This document shows positions 22,766 to 34,384 of a stretch of DNA of 64,000 bases, in pieces. Source of the stretch: Gymnopus androsaceus JB14 (lineage: Eukaryota; Basidiomycota; Agaricomycetes; Agaricales; Omphalotaceae); NCBI GenBank assembly GCA_009733575.1, contig ML769538.1, positions 62,001 through 126,000 on the forward strand, read 5' to 3'. Below the pieces are notes generated by a model. The model saw only the letters and a list, made by a program, of their open reading frames with translations, was not told the origin of the DNA and ran no database searches. Numbering within the stretch: the stretch's first letter is position 1; every line of letters starts with the position of its first letter. The position numbers were made by a program, and so were the translations under genes.

Positions 22766-24546
22766 CTATTTCCTTCTCGGAGCCCCCGCTCCATTTCCCG
22801 AGTCCGAACTGAAAGGAAGGACCTCCTGGTCTTCAACAAGCTTCCAGTCATTCTGCAACTCTTCTCTATCCTCGACAGAGAACACTGCCCGTAGTATGCC
22901 TGTTCCAGGACTTGTTGGGTTGGTGGTTCCATCTGGAGAGAACACTGCACACATGATATCCTTATTTGGGTGAGTTGAATCACCCTCGTTGCCACCCTCC
23001 TTTGGTGGCAATTTAGATTCAGGATTTTTGCAGCTTACCTGATAATGGCCCTGGCCCCCACATTGTAGGCAGAGGTTTTGCGCCCTCCAACGATTCATTT
23101 CCGTCTGCTCTTGCGGGGTCCAGGGTACTCTGGCTGCTCTAAGCAAAACTCCTGTAAAGTCCCCCCCATTGTGACAAGCACAAACATGTTCTGATGAGGA
23201 AGAGTGTCCATGTCCGTGGCCCGGCGTGTCATTAACTTCTTCCAAGTGTGCTTGCGGGTGACTGTCAGGCGAGTTTCCTGGGTTTCCTTCCCAGGGGGCA
23301 GCTCCTCTTTGTCAATTTCTCCAGTTCCAAGCTCATGATGCTATCGTCTGTGGTGTGTTTACAGGATTTGCTTCAATGCATCCTACAGGCTGATATTGGG
23401 GTTGAACTGGAACAGCCTGAGCGTATGGGATTGCGGGCAAGGGTTGGTACGCGATTTGGGGTTCAACTCAAGTTGCTCCAGAGGAACAACGAGGAAGCCC
23501 CTCTCTGTACCCCCTTACCGATCCGTTGAGTTGCATCATCCTCCTCGTCCATCCGACATACGTATTGGGTGGGTTGGGCTGACTTGCAATGGAAAGAACT
23601 AACCACTTGTGTACTGCAGACAACAGGTTGTGAATCAGGGCATTGTCGTTGTACCCTGTTCGGAAGGCATATTCTTCGAACCAAATGATGAAATTGGCGA
23701 AGGATTTGTAGGGTTATTGGGATATCCAAGAGAGTTTGGATTGTGCATCCAATTTCTCATTCGGAAGACCGAATATCTTGCCAAAGACTTGTATGAAGTC
23801 ATCCCACACATGAAGAGCGGTATTCTGTACTCCACTCATAATCTCTCTGTCCAGGAGATTCTGATAGTGGATTGCAGCCGCTTCTCTGAGGAAACTGACT
23901 GCGTACACCACCTTGGTCAAGTCCTCTTCATGGATTGTGGGTATTGCTGCGAATACTCGTAGGATCTGCAATATCCACGGGTGGAAGAGTTGACAGTCTT
24001 TTCCCGTGAAATCATCAGGTTTCCTGACATCGATTTTTTATTCCGCGTTGATCCTGTCCTTCCGCTCGAAGTCTCCATTCTCCCTACCAGGTGGTCCCTG
24101 TTTGCCTCTTTCACCCTGGGGTCCTGGGATTGCCATCCAACGTATTCTGTCCCACCATTGAGGATAGCTTGTTGGGGGTGGAGGTGCTCCAGGTGGTCCA
24201 GGTGGCGGCCCACCATAAGGTCCCCCTGGTGGTCCTCCCCCTCCCATCAGTCCCAATTGTCCCCATGGTCCGGGTGGTGGTCCAGTAGGTGGTCCCGCAG
24301 GTGGCATTCCCCATCCGCCTGGGGGTCCTCCTGGCCCGCCTGGGTTGGGAGGTCCTCCTCCCATATTAGCATTCTGCCCTTGTGCACCCACATAGTTCCA
24401 ATTCCAATTTAGTTGATTTGGAGCTTGAATGAATGGTGCAGGAGGGAGAGCGGGAGGTCTGTACACGTATGGAATGTTTGCTGGCCCTTGGGGTTGAACG
24501 GGTGGGGGCGCTCCTTGAGTGTTAGGTGGGATGGCGGGTGGCGCAA
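22766..24546 (-). pseudogene. Ty3/gypsy gag, frame-broken
   Basis: A proline/glycine-rich N-terminal part (about 24100-24540: repeated GGP and PPG words), then a capsid-like helical region (DFTGKDCQLFHPWILQIL..FAAIPTIHEEDLTKV..SFLREAAAIHY) and a nucleocapsid zinc knuckle CLQCGGQGHYQVSC (about 23040-23085). The pieces lie in different frames near 24040 and 23730, so gag is also dead. The 5' end is cut at 24554 by the terminus of the 10.3-kb transposon. Confidence 0.75.
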
Positions 24547-24554
24547 GGCCGTAA

Positions 24555-24950
24555 CTATAGCAGCTAATCTTAAGTCACACGCAAGTTATGCCTATGATCT
24601 TAAGCCAGCCTGAGCCTGACTTAAGCAAATGTAAACATATGTATCTAGTACTGTACACCATTACCATAGACTTGAGTCATGTACTGACTTAAGTCACTTA
24701 CCAACTCAAGCCACCCCAACACCCGGGCTGGACTTAAGGTCTTAATCTACTACCACAGACTTGAGTCGCGTACCGACTTAAGTAGCTTACCAACCCAAGC
24801 CACCCCAACACCCCTACCGGACTTAAGGCCTCGAAAGAAGTCAAATTCCATCCACTACAACTTAGGATCAGGCTGACTTAAGTCATTCCAACTTGAGTCC
24901 AGCTTGTCCCAGCCTAAGTCGCTGCCGACTTAAGCGTCCTGTGAGGCATG
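24555..24950. repeat. Left subterminal CTTAAG-rich region of the transposon
   Basis: Roughly fifteen copies of CTTAAGT, ACTTGAGTC or GACTTAAG words, plus a duplicated block GACTTGAGTC..CCACCCCAACACCC (about 24669-24790). Likely transposase-binding sites; this is an inference from position and repetition. Confidence 0.75.
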
Positions 24951-27900
24951 TTATTCAATAAGCAGTTTACAGGTCATAATGGACCAGGATAACTCACCAA
25001 ATATGCGTGATGAATATCCTGCATTGACAAGGGACTGATTAATCACATGGCTCACTCCTTGTACAGTCGGAGTACATACCAACAGAGTCATCCATGCAAG
25101 CCACTTCTCTCGCCACTGTGCCACCGCATCTGCTAAGATTTGGCCATCAGCTAAATCAATAAAGTCGGGATGTGCAATTTTCTTGTAGCTCTTCTCGGCG
25201 TTGTTTGCAAGATCAGTGAATATGGCAGAATGGTGCTTGGCATATGCAGTAGATCCAGGTGTCAAAGCCTTTTGAGCCATCGCATCCCATACTCTGCCCA
25301 TAGTGCGGAAAAACCAGATAGTCCGTTCGAATTCGGCATGCTTGAGTTCAAACTGTTCCATCCAGCGATAGAGTTCTGCCTCGGCGCGGAACCATTGCAC
25401 TCGGTCACCTAAGTAAATGATGAGATTTCAATGGCACACAGCATAGAGATTAAACTTACCTTCAAGCTCCCATGCTTGAAGTTCGGCCAGGCTCATATTC
25501 CTCGTTCCTTTGGTCCATAGCCAGCTGTCCTTGCGGTACTCTAAGACAAAGTGAGTTGAACTGCTCGCACATAGTGGCAGGCCCTGTCACATACTCTTCT
25601 CCTTCTTCTGCGCGCGCTTATCTTTGGCAGATTCATTCTCCTTCGTGGTCGGAGCCTGACTGGGAAGCTTCAAGAAGCTCAGCATCATCAAGGCCTACAA
25701 CGGAACCCAGGGATTTTGACGGCACCGCCGCTAGTTTGGCTTTCTTCTTTCGAGGCCCTGTTGGAGCTGTGTAAAAGACGTTTAGTAATGCTTGTGAAGG
25801 CCAAGGAAGTCCAATCCCTACCTGAGCTGCATTGTGTCATCTTTGTAGGTGTAATGAGCGGAATAGGGACTAGGTTTTCGTCCAAACCAACAGGTAAATC
25901 ATCTCCGGGCTCAATGCCAGTTAGAAGATCTGAAGCCGCACCAACGGTCCATAAAAGCCCTTCCCTTTGCTTGGAGTCACCAGTTCGACGTTTAACATCA
26001 ATGTTCAGGCGAAGTGTGTGTTCTGGTTTCAATTCGGGGTAAGGACAGTGAGTGTCGTTTGGGTCAAACACTCCTAAGCAAATCAGAGCCTTGCGTGCAT
26101 AGTTATACCCAACAATATGGCAATCACGTTTGACAAAAGTGTTTGCCACATCGTGCTCAGATCTGGTCTTTGGACCTTGGCCGCGAATGCTTTTTGACCG
26201 GAATTGGAGCATGGTGGTGATTGACTTGGCGATAGTCTTAACTTTTGAAACTTCCTCCTCCGCTTGGGCTTGTCGGAGCGTTATCTCTTCACGTGCCAAG
26301 GCAGAGACACCATACTGTACTCGTTCTTCGAGAGTCAAGTCTGAAGGAAGAAACAGTTTCTCGTTCTCCGGGGAGTCTGGCTTCTCCACTGCACGAGAAA
26401 TCAGAGGTGAGATACGAGGCATTATCTCTGCTCGCCGAGTCCTGAGCTCCCGCAGAGCTTTCTGTAGGCGGATGTTTCGTCCGCGAAGTTCTTCAATATC
26501 GTGTACAGACATAGCGTCGGGATTCTTACGATTCCGTCATCTAATATCCACTATCTCCCATCTGTAGAACATCAGCCACAGTCTTGAGAGAATTAACACA
26601 AACTCACTGCAGACGTTCAACGTCGAAGGCTTTGCGGAAAAAGACCTCGACCGAGCTGGGATTTGCACCTAGCTTTGCTGATGCCTCGTCCTTGGCAGCA
26701 AGATGCTCCAATAGTGCCTTCAAATCTGGAGCCGCTTGAGGGCGACGGTGGTAGACACTAGTGAAGTATTTCTTGCCACTCGAATCCTTCTCCTCTTTTG
26801 GTTCTCTCGAAAGTCGAGACCACGCTGAAACTTGTTCCCGAGGAGTTGATTGAGATAGCTGTTTGAAAAATTCGCCCTTGGTCTGCATTTGTAGTCGCGC
26901 ATAGCGCAATGCCTCGGAGAGATGATGTGCTATATAGAGATGAGTTTATTTTCACCGGAAGAACCATATGTAAAGAAAGGTAACTTACCAGAGTTGACGG
27001 TCTTGCGCCAGTTCCAATCATTATGATGAGCAATGATGGTGTCTTTGCGATGCCCATCATTCATCTGGCGAGTATAGGCCCCAACTTGATTCAACTCCAC
27101 CCAGTAATACTCTGCTGTTTCGCAGTGGAAGTGTGCAACACACCAGTGGTACGGACATCCAAAAATCACCATGCAATCATCTTTATGGCCTTTGATATGC
27201 AGGTCAGGAATACCATGCTCAAATTTCAGAACAAATTCTTTCTGATCTTCGAGATAGGTTGAGGTGGCGAAACGTTCACCCCTGTAGACATAGTAGCTAC
27301 ACATGGCATCGTAGCTGTCGGCGAAACAAATCTCATCGTGATGGTTGTCAGTTTTTCCATCACCAAATCCTTGAAGCTTGAAAGCGTGGTGGTTTGAAGC
27401 GTCTACAACAGCATACCTACTGCACTGTTAGCGTCAAGAGAGGAATTCAAGTCCATGGGCATACCTTTCACCATTGGGCATGTCAGCTGTGGCCATCACA
27501 AATACATGATCACATTGAGTGTTAACGACCCCACTCTTCGCGCAATTCTGATTTTGGATACGGCCTTGGTTGGCGATGACCTTGACGTGGTTGCAGTGAG
27601 CTGCGTATTCCTAGAAAATCAAATCAACAACTTTACTATATGCAGAAGCAAGTGAATGACGAACCTCCGGACTAATTGCACCAAGAGACTCAAGAAATTT
27701 CAGATATTCGGTGGCTTCAGGAAAGTAAGACAATCCGCCAAAGAGTGATTTATCGAAAGGGTCGGTATTCTTGAAGAACTGATTGGTTTGGTGATTACCG
27801 TCGTAGGTTGCTCGCAACTGCTTCAGATGCCTATGATACAAGTTTTCAGTCATCTTGAAAACAAGATTCAGCAATGCTCACCTGAGCCATCTCGGCGTAT

Positions 27901-28935
27901 GCCACCATGGCCCCCCCATATTCTCACCTGGACGAGGACATTGCGGGCAATATACAACCAATGAACCAGGAGGGCGATGAGGGAAATGTTCATCAATTCC
28001 ATGTGTCTGGCCAAGCCGAAGCTTGGCCTTAAGAAATCGAAAGACTCGTGCAATACGCATGAAAGACTGGTACGGATCATTGACCAGATGAGTGAATATG
28101 TTGTCAGTAAGACGCCGAAGGGTGAAGCAGTAGTCGTATGCAGAGATGTTTGCCTGTAAGCTGTGTAGATCGTACTGTTTGAGAACAGTGAAGGTGAAGG
28201 CAGAGATTGGGTCCGTCGACGATCCAGGGAATAGTTTGCCTTTCATTAGTTGTTCAATACGACTGTTGCTACCGAAGCAGTCACAAAACGAGATCCTCAT
28301 ACCATGGACGCCATTGGAATGCGTCACAACAAACTTCATGGGAGGAAGAGAGTTTGGACAAATTCCGTTATGGTGTCCCAGCTGGATTGCGTACCCCTCT
28401 CGCAGAACGCTGATGTCTGAACGAACAAAAAATCCACGCTGTTCATCCCACACCCGAGCCCAATGGAAAGGCATGCACCGGTGAGAGTCAATGAAACATT
28501 CCCCACATGCTGCCTCATAGAACGAGCAGTCCTGACAGGAGACAATGCATTTCCCTCTGCCACATGAGCATAAGGAGGCAGCGCGAGCATTGTGGGCATG
28601 GTTTACAAAGTAGCGTGTCAGGTCAGGGAGAAGCTCCACCATGTCCAAGAGTGCCTGAGTGGACTGGGAGGGCTTGGGACCTCTTCTGATGTAGGGACCT
28701 CTGTTGGAATTTCCGATTCAGTGGCAGCAGCGGGAGTAATAGGTATGGGGGCCACTCCAATTGGGGTAGGCAATGAAGTGGTAGCTGAAGGTGCACTAGG
28801 ATTAGCCATAATAGCTCGAGGGCCACTGCCTGTCACGATGGCAAGTGTATCCGCACCGTGAATCACCCTTGATCTTTTGATGCGTTCCTTGTCAGCTTTC
28901 CCCAACGTCTTAGCTTTTCGCTTGTTTGGTGCCAT
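24951..28935 (-). CDS. KDZ-type transposase with CxC2 cysteine cluster
   Basis: Predicted DDE-type DNA transposase of the Kyakuja-Dileera-Zisupton superfamily. The start is MAPNKRKAKTLGKADKER at 28935, a basic nuclear-type N-terminus, then a Pro/Ser/Thr-rich linker. The CxC2 zinc domain follows (CSCGRGKCIVSCQDCSFYEAACGECF..HRCMPFHW), then LREGYAIQLGHHNGICP, ISFCDCFG and YDYCFTLRRLTDN, ending VYCPQCPRPGENMGGPW. The catalytic part has VNTQCDHVFVMATADMPNGER, a YDAMCSYYV block, KGHKDDC, and an ETAEYYWVELNQVG motif with its probable catalytic Glu, then HHNDWNWRK. A C-terminal LQKALRELRTRR..IRGQGPKT and MQWFRAEAELYRW part closes it at 24951. About nine short introns. Frame continuity between the linker and the CxC2 domain near 28680 is not clear: either an unseen intron or a frameshift. 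Otherwise well kept. Confidence 0.82.
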
Positions 28936-29277
28936 GAAGATTTGAGAGAAGGGGCAGCAGTGGTCGACGAGGAAGGGACTCAGATGGTGGTAGTTGAAGT
29001 TGAATGTAATGTGTTCAGACGAGGAAAAGACAACACTGACATACTGCAATGGTGAACAATAAGTTTCCACATTAGGCACAAGTACCAGAGAAATTGATGG
29101 AATGAGATCCTAAAGTGGATAATTAATTTCTAAATTGAGGCGAACAATGAGCTTACCTATGCGCCCCAAAATGATTTTACTCGATCCAAGCATGCAAGTT
29201 CCTCGACAACTGGAACCAGTCTACTGGTGTACTCTGGGGTCCAATTTTTATATATTTAACAAACTAAAACACAAGCT
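28936..29277. other. Spacer between the two minus-strand transposon genes
   Basis: Likely promoter and 5' UTR of the transposase gene and 3' UTR of the next gene. No ORF supported. Confidence 0.5.
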
Positions 29278-30288
29278 CTACATTTCGACGTGAAGGCCTT
29301 TTGGCTTCAGAAGAACAAGATCACCAGCATCTACTCTCATAAACTCATTCCATCGAATATCTTTCCATACTCCATCTTTGAGGCATTGAACACGATCAGT
29401 CATTTCCAGACCGAGCAACCCAAGTTGCACTTTGTGATCTCCAAGCACTAGAACGTTGGTTGCTTTGCGGAGATGAAGTAAACCAGTTTCAGAGGTAGTA
29501 GCGTTCTGTAAATAATTGTAAGCCCACAGCCGGTGCGTGAAAGACAAAATTTGACTTACTTGATAAACCAACACCGTTATAAACTTTGTCAAGTGCAATC
29601 CGGGACCATTCTTCTTTATGCCAGTCGATGAGCCTATATCTAAGTCTTCATCGTTGCTGATGTCAATGACATCTCGCTGATCTGGAGAGCTTCGAGGGAG
29701 TGGGTGGTTTTCACAAACCTGCACTTCTCTACCACGGATTGGTGAGGACAATGGAAACAGCAAAGGTACCCGCCTAGAGACGTCCCTCCTAGAGATATTT
29801 TGGGAAATGGGTATCGTAGGGGGGGGAGTAAGGGGAGGAGGCGAAGTGGAACGAGTACTAGCAGCTATAACGGTGGGCAGTTCATGGCGGTGTTCTGTAT
29901 TTTGCAATGCTTCTTTACGCCTCAGATGTTCTGCAATAATAAGATCGTGGCTGAGGGCAGACCCAGTGATGCGGCGATTATGGAACACAAAGTGGCAGAC
30001 CTTGTCTGCACGATCCTTGCACTGAAGCCATAAGTTAGTGAAAGATATTGGATGCTTGTGTCACGTACAAAAGTGTAGAATTTTCCAAAATTTTCATCCT
30101 CCCGAAGCCATATGTTCTTTCCTCGAAGAGTCATTGGGTGTGTAATTTGTACAGCAAGAAGGCAAGCCAGAAGGGGCTTTACCACCATTCAGCTGCTGCA
30201 CGCGGTCAGCAATTTGACGATGGACAAGAGTTTTCTCAGCCTGAAGAGAGAGGCTTCCACGAGGTCGTCGTTTCGGAGCAGCAGGCAT
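29278..30288 (-). CDS. Unknown transposon-borne gene, minus strand
   Basis: I do not recognise it. The start MPAAPKRRPRGSLSLQAEKT at 30288 is basic, like the transposase N-terminus. HRQIADRVQQLNG and then THPMTLRGKNIWLREDENF and GKFYTF follow, though the exon joins between 30190 and 30010 are not settled. The main exon runs CKDRADKVCHFVFHNRR..IIAEHLRRKEALQ, a Pro/Thr/Ser-rich linker, RDVIDISNDEDLD, then after an intron near 29510-29560 LLHLRKATNVLVLGDHKV..GDLVLLKPKGLHVEM to the stop at 29278. VIDISNDEDLD resembles a SUMO-interacting motif, which is only suggestive. It lies upstream of and on the same strand as the transposase, within the same terminal repeats, which suggests an accessory role. 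Confidence 0.55.
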
Positions 30289-32212
30289 GACAGGTGCAGA
30301 TAGTGGTGGTATGAGTATGAAGCAAAAGCAATACTCACCGATACTCACCGTGAATAAGTGGAGCCGCATTCCCAAAAATGAAGAACAATGAATGTGTTCA
30401 CACGTATTTTAATGTCATTCAGGACACAGCACAAATTGTATTGTTGTGAGTAGTCAAAGCAATTCTATCTGGCTAGAAAAGGCAACTTTACTGGTTGAAG
30501 GATATATTCATTTGAGATCAAGTTGACCATAGTAACAGTCCACCTAAGTCTGCCATCGATGTTGATTGGTGATGAACTGTGAGATTCATGACAATACATG
30601 TCCAGTTATGAATATTGAATAAGTTATAATATTTGAACAGCTAAGCACTTATGACTTACTGCCAACCTTACCCTTGCTCTTATTCATGTACTTATTGAAT
30701 TCTTCTCTCTTACTTTCAAATCATTTTATATGCATATTTGGACTTCATTCACAAATCGAGTTGAAATTGATGCTTATGTCACCTGATATTCTTCTACACA
30801 TTCCACCATTTCCTAACCCCTCATCCACAAACCTCCTATATGCGCACTTCTTTCAATTTTCCTTTGTTCTTTATCTTTCCCTCTGCTCAAATCCCAAATC
30901 TGGAGTTTTTTGGTCCAGTGGAACAGAGTATGATACCCAAATACTCTCACTACCCTTTTATTGCTCCAGTTGTACAGGAAACTCGATTTCTTCTCCATGT
31001 ATAATTTTCCACAACCAAGGGACACTAACTGGACATGGACAGCACTGCCCTTAGTCAAGAAAATTACCAGAGCAATTTCATAGGTTGGATCAGTGGGATC
31101 ATGTATGTTACTTATTTTCATTTCAACTTTGCTTTCATCTTGTTGTTTCTTGATCATCATTCCCTACCCTGTTCCAGCTCTGGCCAGTGCCAAGGTCATC
31201 GAGTTAATTTAAATATCTCACCCCAGCGTAACCCAAAAGTAACCCAAAGTAACGGTTACTTTGGGGTTACGCTAAAAGCTATAGGCCCGGGTGGCTGGCA
31301 GGGACTGGGAGCATCAATTGCAACTTTATTTGGTGGGTCAAGAAAGCGATCGTTGAGGGTCAGATATGTATTGGTAATTTTAACACGAGCTCCCGTGAGG
31401 AAAACAGAGTTGTGGTGGCCAAGCATATTTGTTCCCGCCTGGCAGGCATTCTTGGGGTTCCATGGAGCTTCTGGCTGCAGTTGGGGTTGATTGAAGACGA
31501 AAGTATGAGCCTGAAAAGCCCAAGTAATTGACGTGCTGTATCACCAGCTTTGTAAACTTGTTCTAGTACATTGCACACAAATATTTGGAACGCTTCATGG
31601 CGTCCAATCGGAAATATTGTATGTCTATCTGAGCAAAGATAATGCCTGTTTGCATAACTGGAACGACAAACTCAATTGCAACAACAGTGCGGTTGTATGT
31701 AGTAGCGATCAAATGACATAAGATAAGTAGAAAATGTACCGCTAAAAGTGCTCTAGCCATTCTGTGTCCTAATTCCGTTGATAAACAGATAAGGTAAAGG
31801 CTGCCAATATTGGAGAAATACTTTTCCAGCAAAATTGGATGTGCATACAAGACTCAAGTTTGAGGTCGCTGAGGTTGACGAAGTCAACATCGGTATTTCA
31901 AAGCCTCTCTCGACACTGCAATTGGATCGAAAGTCAGCAAGGGGATGGTTTTCGATTGTACTTCAATAATAAATGAATCATGAATAAGTCATCTGTACGG
32001 TTTTCTGTGGGCATATATTATCTCTGTAATGCATCATTCAAGAAGAACAATGGGTACTAAACTTAAGAGACAATGAATGGCCGAAAATGGCAATGTAGCC
32101 AGAAAAGGGCCTTCCACTTTTTTTTTTATTGTTCAAATATGTGGCAACTGGTCCACGTTTTGAGAAATATAGTGAACTGGAGAACCACCGTCTCTCTTAC
32201 ACCACCATCACT
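30289..32212. other. Central non-coding part of the transposon, with a hairpin
   Basis: About 1.9 kb between the divergent accessory genes. Holds a near-perfect palindrome at 31225-31273 (AGCGTAACCC..GGGGTTACGCT). The minus-strand ORF at 31563-31850 has hydrophobic stretches (ALLAVHFLLILCHLIATTY, then VAIEFVVPVMQTGIIFA) that might be a decayed membrane protein, but I cannot link it to a family. Confidence 0.45.
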
Positions 32213-34384
32213 ATGCCTCCCAGTCCTTTCTCCAGTGAACAGCAGAAGGCTCTTTCTACCTATGTGAACGACTACCTTGAGAAGAAGGATGACAAGGCCA
32301 GAAGCGATCATCTAGCAAAAATCACCAATGAAATCCTTGAACGTGTTGAGTTCAAAGGGAAGTTGTTGTCCTCAGTAAAGAGTGAGAGCCAGTGGAAAGA
32401 GGTTCGTAGGAATAGAGCTTGTGGACCGCCCCTCTTGACTAATGTATCCCTCTCTCTCGCAGTCCGTTCGAAAGTTCTTTAAGAACCAACGCGACAAAGA
32501 GCGTCGCCATAACCTCAAAGATGGCATTACAGGTAATTCCTCTGCCCAGCACGATCGAGTCAAGTGTGCCCAAACTATGCGTAAGGCGGCTCGTCTCTGG
32601 CAAGTTTTGGGTACCGAAACCATCGATGGGAAGGCATTCTTCAAGAATGCAAAGGAAGAAGAGATTCGGACCCATGCTGAAGGACTTGAAGGCGACCAGG
32701 CTGGCGCTAGATTCAAACGCGCGTTGAATGAGCTCTGGGATGCGGAGCCAAATCAGGAAGTGTATGATAAGCAGGCTCGTGAATTCTGGAATGTCAAACA
32801 GTGAGTTGCATGTCATTCCTGTCTACCGATATGACTAAATTCCCTTGGGCCCCCAGAAACCAAGAGCAATTCCTAGCTGGGGCAACTGACGTGCTGTCGG
32901 GGCTTTGTCAATACAAACATCTAGGGAAATCAGAAGTTTTGCTACTCTACTCATTCCCTCGTGAGGACGGGACAATTGAAAGTGGAAGGTATGTTCAGAA
33001 TCAACATTGGCGGAGTTAGAGGCTAATTTTGAATGCCAAGTATTTCTGGCCACTGGAATCCGGACCATCGTGACTTTAGCGAGAAGCACACCGATGCGTA
33101 TAACAATCTCATGGAAGTGTGGTCAAGTTACAGCAGAGATCACTGTCCTAGTGAGTGAGGTATATTTTGAGCCTGAATTGCGGCCAATCTCGACTTTGCA
33201 GAAGTTGACACTACACAAAAAAGCAAGCACATAATTCCCATTGATTCAGAAGGTCGTGCAAGATTTCCGGATTTGGAAGACGACACCCCAATTGCAGAAG
33301 TTCGGGACGTGCTCGCTGCCTACTTGTCAGCCTTATGGAGTACGAGTTCTTCTCACCTCAGATACATGGCGTTTATTGATATTCATCTGATGTTCTAGGC
33401 TTTGCTGGTCGTGGAGGAGAAATCCCATATTCAGATCTTCAGGATTCCCCCGAGAAATTCTACGACACAGCTATCTCTAAAGTCCCTACACTCAAAAACC
33501 CGCTCGATAAGAATTTCAAAGCTGCTGGTTTGTTAAGTGACACCGAGTGGCTGGGCGAAAACTCTTCCCTGGCAGCCAACGTTCCCTTCGCGTTCAGACC
33601 CCTTGATGCAGGACCTACATCTCCAAAACCTCCCAGCTCCGCCGCTGTATCTCCTGCAACTGCGAAACCAACCAGTCCTGCACCTCCGTCTCCAGGGCCA
33701 AAGAGCTTCGCCTCGGCATCTCCGAGATCAACAAGTCCTACTCCCGCTCTGAAACCACAGAGTCCCACCCCTGCACCTCCAAAATCGAGAAGTCCCACTC
33801 GTGCTCCAGAATCACAAAGCGCCCTTGCACCTAAATCGACAAGTCTCGCTCCCGCTCCAGAACCACAGATTCCCATCCATGTACCTGCAAAATCTGCGAC
33901 TCTTGCTCCAGAGTCACAAAGTCTCGTCTCAGTGCCTCAAAAATCAACGACTCCTGCTCCGGAGCCACAGAGTATCATCTTAGTGCCTCCAAAATTGATG
34001 ACACCTGCTCCGGAGTCCCAGAGTCCCACCTCTGCAGATTCTCCCAAGGTGACAGCGCCTCCACCAGCGACTTCTTCAGCTCACATGGATCCGGGTTCAG
34101 AGCCTCGTGCGGGCTCAATCACCAATTTAACTGATAACTCGGAGTTAACCAAGCCTGCAGACGCTCCGAAAAGGAGAGGCAGAAAGCGGAAACAGGATGG
34201 CGTGGAAGTGCGGCTCTCAGTTCGAAAGGGTGCTAGTGGGAGTGCGGAAGCTACGCCAGGTACGGAGGAAGGACCACCAACCAAGCGGACACGGAAGGAG
34301 CCTACACCAAAGTTGACCAAGCTGACAATTAAAATTGCACCGACAGCAGGGGTGAAGGGGAAAGGGAAGAACAAGAAGACATGA
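32213..34384 (+). CDS. Unknown transposon-borne gene with Pro/Ser repeats and basic tail
   Basis: Unrecognised, but the model is clean. Exon 1 begins MPPSPFSSEQQKALSTYV (32213) and ends at 32401. Exon 2 begins at 32463 with SVRKFFKNQRDKERRHN and runs to about 32802. Further exons give NQEQFLAGATDVLSGLCQY, SISGHWNPDHRDFSEKHTD, KVDTTQKSKHIIPIDSEG and FAGRGGEIPYSDLQ. All junctions keep phase with GT..AG borders. Residues of the last exon form about ten imperfect repeats of the type TPAPExQSxxxxPxK. The tail is basic (KRRGRKRKQDG, AT-hook-like; then KRTRKEP and GKGKGKNKKT-like lysines). The N-terminal half is helical and could bind DNA or another protein. It sits divergently from the transposase inside the same terminal repeats. 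An intact frame over seven exons argues that it is functional. Confidence 0.7.

Noticed and set aside
18759..24554. LTRs for the gypsy element
   Set aside because: I compared the sequence before 18759 with that near 24550 and saw no direct repeat; the 5' end is cut by the transposon and the 3' end carries the LINE.
31035..31490. 151-codon plus-strand ORF in the transposon centre
   Set aside because: It runs through the palindrome at 31225-31273 and has no recognisable domain or splice support.
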